A DNA stretch of 64,000 nucleotides from Hybos culiciformis (taxonomy: Eukaryota > Arthropoda > Insecta > Diptera > Hybotidae), in assembly GCA_964007475.1 (NCBI GenBank), contig OZ023275.1, positions 35,087,381-35,151,380 of the forward strand, given 5' to 3'. Positions 60,701-64,000 of the stretch are shown one piece after another; positions within the stretch are counted from its first letter, which is position 1; every line of letters starts with the position of its first letter. The notes under the pieces are model-generated. The model was not told the origin of the DNA and ran no database searches. It worked only from the letters and a program-made list of their open reading frames with translations. The translations under genes were made by a program, and so were the position numbers.

Positions 60701-63700
60701 TATATTCATGAGATATTTTTTATTGAATTATCTTAGATTTAGAAGTTAAATTTGATAGTTTTTGCTTTTTAAAAATATAAAATTTGATATTTATTGAATA
60801 TTGATGTCAGCAACTTTTGCAGTATTTTTTTTCTCACAGCAGCGGAGTAGCTTCTTTGAACTTTCACATATAAGAAGGAAAAAAATATTCTTAAAACATC
60901 AATTATCAACACTTTGTAACGAATGATGAATATTTCTTTTGTAACAGGGCTCTTATTTAAATAAAATATGTAATATGGCCAACATTTACCTTCATGAACA
61001 AAATTTTCCCCAAAAAATGTATTAAGCTGCATTTAGCAAAAATTTATGGATATATGTAATTGAGATTTTTGTTCAAATAAAGATTAAAATAATAGAAACT
61101 GACTCCCTACAAAATAAAATTTTACTCCAGTTAAAATGACTTAATAAATTATGCATCGATTAAATCTAATTATGTTATTATGGAATTTTTTTTTTTCATT
61201 TTTATTTTTATCATGACTTGAAAAGTCACTATAAATAATATAAATATGTTATTGTCACTTAAAAAAGTATATAAGTATTGTAGCATAACATTAATTTCAC
61301 CTATAAATATTTTAAATTTTATGAGAAATAATATTTTGTAGAGAAGACTAATGTAAATAAATTTTGCTCATGGGTCATATTTGTTTGGGATAAATGTACA
61401 ATTCGTAAATATTTAATAACGGTATTTTCCTGTTGGCCAACATATCATTTATATGCTTTTATCGCATATTTTTCAACAAAAAAAAAGAATAAACAATATT
61501 TTTAAGCTTCCCCCTTTCTTTTTTTGTGCTGCAAACAATTAAGGGATGTCAAAAAATAATAATATGGTAACACAATGTATAGTGTAGTTTGTGTGATTAA
61601 CGTGAATGCATTGTAGAACGTAAAGTTACATATTACTCAAAGTTAGTTCAAAGTATAAGTTAAGCTTTGGAGTTATTAAGCTTTGGAGTTATTACAATTC
61701 CGATAATCAAATATGAATTTATTTCAGTACTGTAACCAGTATAAAGAGAATCTTCTCTACCTACAATTGAGTCCAAAAACCAATATTATATACAGAGGTA
61801 AACTATATGCTTAAAATAATGCAAATGCAACGTTTCCATATGTCACGTTTTTGTCCTTCTCTTAAAAAAAAAAATTGTTTTTTTTTTAGCTAATGTGCTC
61901 ATTTACCATTTCTTTTTCCACATAAAAAAAAAAAAGGAATTTTATTAAAATTTTAAGTATTGTTTTAATAAGATTTTTACTTTTATTTGAAATTTTATAT
62001 ATTATATTATAATAAAATATTTAACATATTTTTTTAAGTAAAAAAGCTATAATGTCCTTTTTCGACTCTTAATGGAACCTGGGTAAATTTACTTACCAAA
62101 TATTTAAATAATTCACCTTTTTTTTTATTAAAGTTTAATTAAGAATATGACATTATTATGTATGAGGATTGGACATTAAAAGTTAGATATAGCAGCAGCA
62201 GCACATTATAATGGGATGAGAAAAAAATAATTAGAAAATTCGATTGTCTAATTTATATTTTAATATTTTATTTAAATGTTAATTAAATATTATTATATTC
62301 ATATAAGGAATGGATAATGTTGATAATTTAATGTTAAGGCATTTGATTTTCAAAACAATTTACATATAAGGGCTACATAGCCCATGTCTGTACCTTGCTC
62401 ACAAAGATAAAAAGGGGAAAATAAGAAAATATACCGTAAAATGTATATTAAAAACATAATTCTATTTTTATTTTTTAATTAGCAAACTTTAGAGAAAATT
62501 CTTGACATTTTTTTTTTATTTTAGAAATTAAAGTTTAATGATTTTTTATACAATAAGACGTATATTTAAATTTTTAAAACGCTATGGAAGTTTTTCCCTT
62601 CCAATATTATTCTGCTATAAGTCTATACTAAAATTATATTATTTATATGCAAATTTCAAGGACAAAAAATCAATAACTCATTTAGTTTGAAAAAAAAAAA
62701 ATCCTATGTACATAAATCTATGTAAGTCCTTTATTTACATCATAAATAAGGAAATATATACGCATTATTATTATGCGTTCCACCACATCAAACATTTTTC
62801 TGACTTCCTTTTAATTTATAAATTTTATGTTTTTTTTTTCTATATATTCACTGGACCATAACTAATGCTAATTAAAATCAGGCAAAAAAATGTTTTTTTT
62901 CTTTAGATGAGAAGAAAAAGTTCCGATTGAAAATGTAGAAGAAATATAAGAAAAAAATATATATACATATAGATTAATTTATATTTAAGAAGTTCTTTAA
63001 AATTCCTACATTTAATGAATTAAAAGACCACAACACTCAAAATAATTTTGAATAAATTAATATTGCTTTTTATATGAAACTCTGCAATACTAAGAATTTC
63101 AAAACCCTAAATTAGTTATTCCAGTCTAAATAATTTATGAAGCCTAAAACTTTAATTTTGCAATCACTTTTCGTTTGGTATTTCGTCAATTAGACGGCAT
63201 TCCTTTTATAGATAATAACACTGAAAAAACGTACATAATTTCTGTGTATTCCTTGCTATGTACACATATGTAAAATCGAACCATCGACTTTGGCAAGATT
63301 ATCTATTTGTCAGAGAAGGGAAAAAAAACTTTTTAATACATCATAATTGACATTTCAGTCAATTAACAAATTCAAATAAGAAACCAAGTTAGATCGCACC
63401 ATTCATCATGATAAAAATTAATAATCCTACTTGATTTTAAGGATTTGAGGATACCTTCTTTTTTTTAAATCTTTTGGTCTCGAACTTTTTTTTTTTTTGC
63501 CAATTCTCCAAAAAAAAACAGCTTTGATGTGGTGCGTTCTTTGGGCATAATTATGTTGTTTATAAAATTTTCTTTTGTTTATTTAAAAAAATAAAAAAAA
63601 TATATATACCTATAGCATAAGTATTTTGAAGACTAGCACGCATATTGTCCTTAAAATGTTTATTGAATAAATAAAAAGGATATTTTCTTGACCAAAAATT

Positions 63701-64000
63701 AAGTGGTAAAAAGAAACGTTATATGTATGATGTACAACATAAATGTTTTCTTTATTTATTTTTTTTTTAAATATTTACTTTAAAGGTTTGTTTAAAAAAA
63801 AAATGAAAATAAAAAAAGACATCAAAGAATATTTAATAAAACAATCTAGACATTAATATCCTTTTAAAATTCCCAAGATGATTTGATGTGGGAATGAAAT
63901 CTGATAAAATTAAAAATATATATTTGTATACCAAAAAAAAGAAAACCCCAAAATGTTGAAATTAAAAAAAAAAAATGTTTAACAAGAATTTAAGATTACA
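57710..64000. other. AT-rich non-coding block
   Basis: No gene is supported. A small GC-rich patch (TGTTGCCGCGGCCCCAAG at about 60359-60376) and a 16-bp direct duplication AAGCTTTGGAGTTATT near 61663-61694 are the only items that stand out. The 87-codon minus-strand frame at 60769-61032 shows no motif. Confidence 0.5.

Noticed and set aside
1..64000. CRISPR arrays, operons, ribosome binding sites
   Set aside because: The introns, LINEs and hAT elements show eukaryotic DNA. No regularly spaced repeat array of CRISPR type was seen.

Overview
The window looks like nuclear DNA from an insect, most likely a fly. It is very AT-rich, with homopolymer A/T runs throughout. The genes are split by short GT-AG introns of roughly 60-250 bases. 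Three gene loci can be modelled by phase-consistent splicing. They resemble a monoamine-oxidase-like flavoprotein, a Tre1/Moody-type insect G-protein-coupled receptor, and a galectin. The repeats (non-LTR retrotransposons, many hAT elements with 8-bp target duplications, foldback MITEs, a pogo-like element) also fit an arthropod. The species cannot be read from the sequence.

Layout. Positions 1-5332 are AT-rich with no firm gene. Positions 5333-9364 are a stack of nested hAT-type transposons with three levels of datable insertion. A hAT element with palindromic and 18-bp tandem repeats lies at 11629-12870, and a hAT nested inside another hAT lies at 18255-19516. From about 19.5 to 35.2 kb the DNA is almost featureless; it holds one 142-codon open frame on the minus strand (22816-23244), an exact 60-bp tandem duplication and a few weak exon candidates. 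The MAO-like gene is at 35268-37022 (four exons, 481 aa). A hAT MITE carrying a tRNA-like module follows at 37201-38640. On the minus strand, 46751-47867 holds exons of a receptor with two reading-frame lesions, so I call it a pseudogene. A foldback MITE and a pogo-like MITE lie beyond its 3' end. Its 5' side is occupied by a cluster of retrotransposon fragments (48402-54200), and I found no exons for TM1-TM3. The galectin-domain gene is at 56034-56903 (three exons, 176 aa) and has an N-terminal signal sequence. It is followed by another foldback MITE and a palindrome carrying two inverted tRNA-like modules. The last 6 kb is AT-rich with nothing supported.

The three genes do not form a pathway or an operon. 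The most unusual object is at 52570-53321: a palindrome about 750 bases long whose arms are themselves built of GC-capped hairpins, with a GC-rich core, inserted into a reverse-transcriptase fragment and flanked by a perfect 21-bp direct duplication. That duplication is far longer than most cut-and-paste transposons make. The next most interesting items are the galectin with a signal sequence and substituted sugar-binding residues, the MAO-like protein that lacks the covalent-FAD cysteine segment, and a tRNA-like core shared between two otherwise different MITEs.
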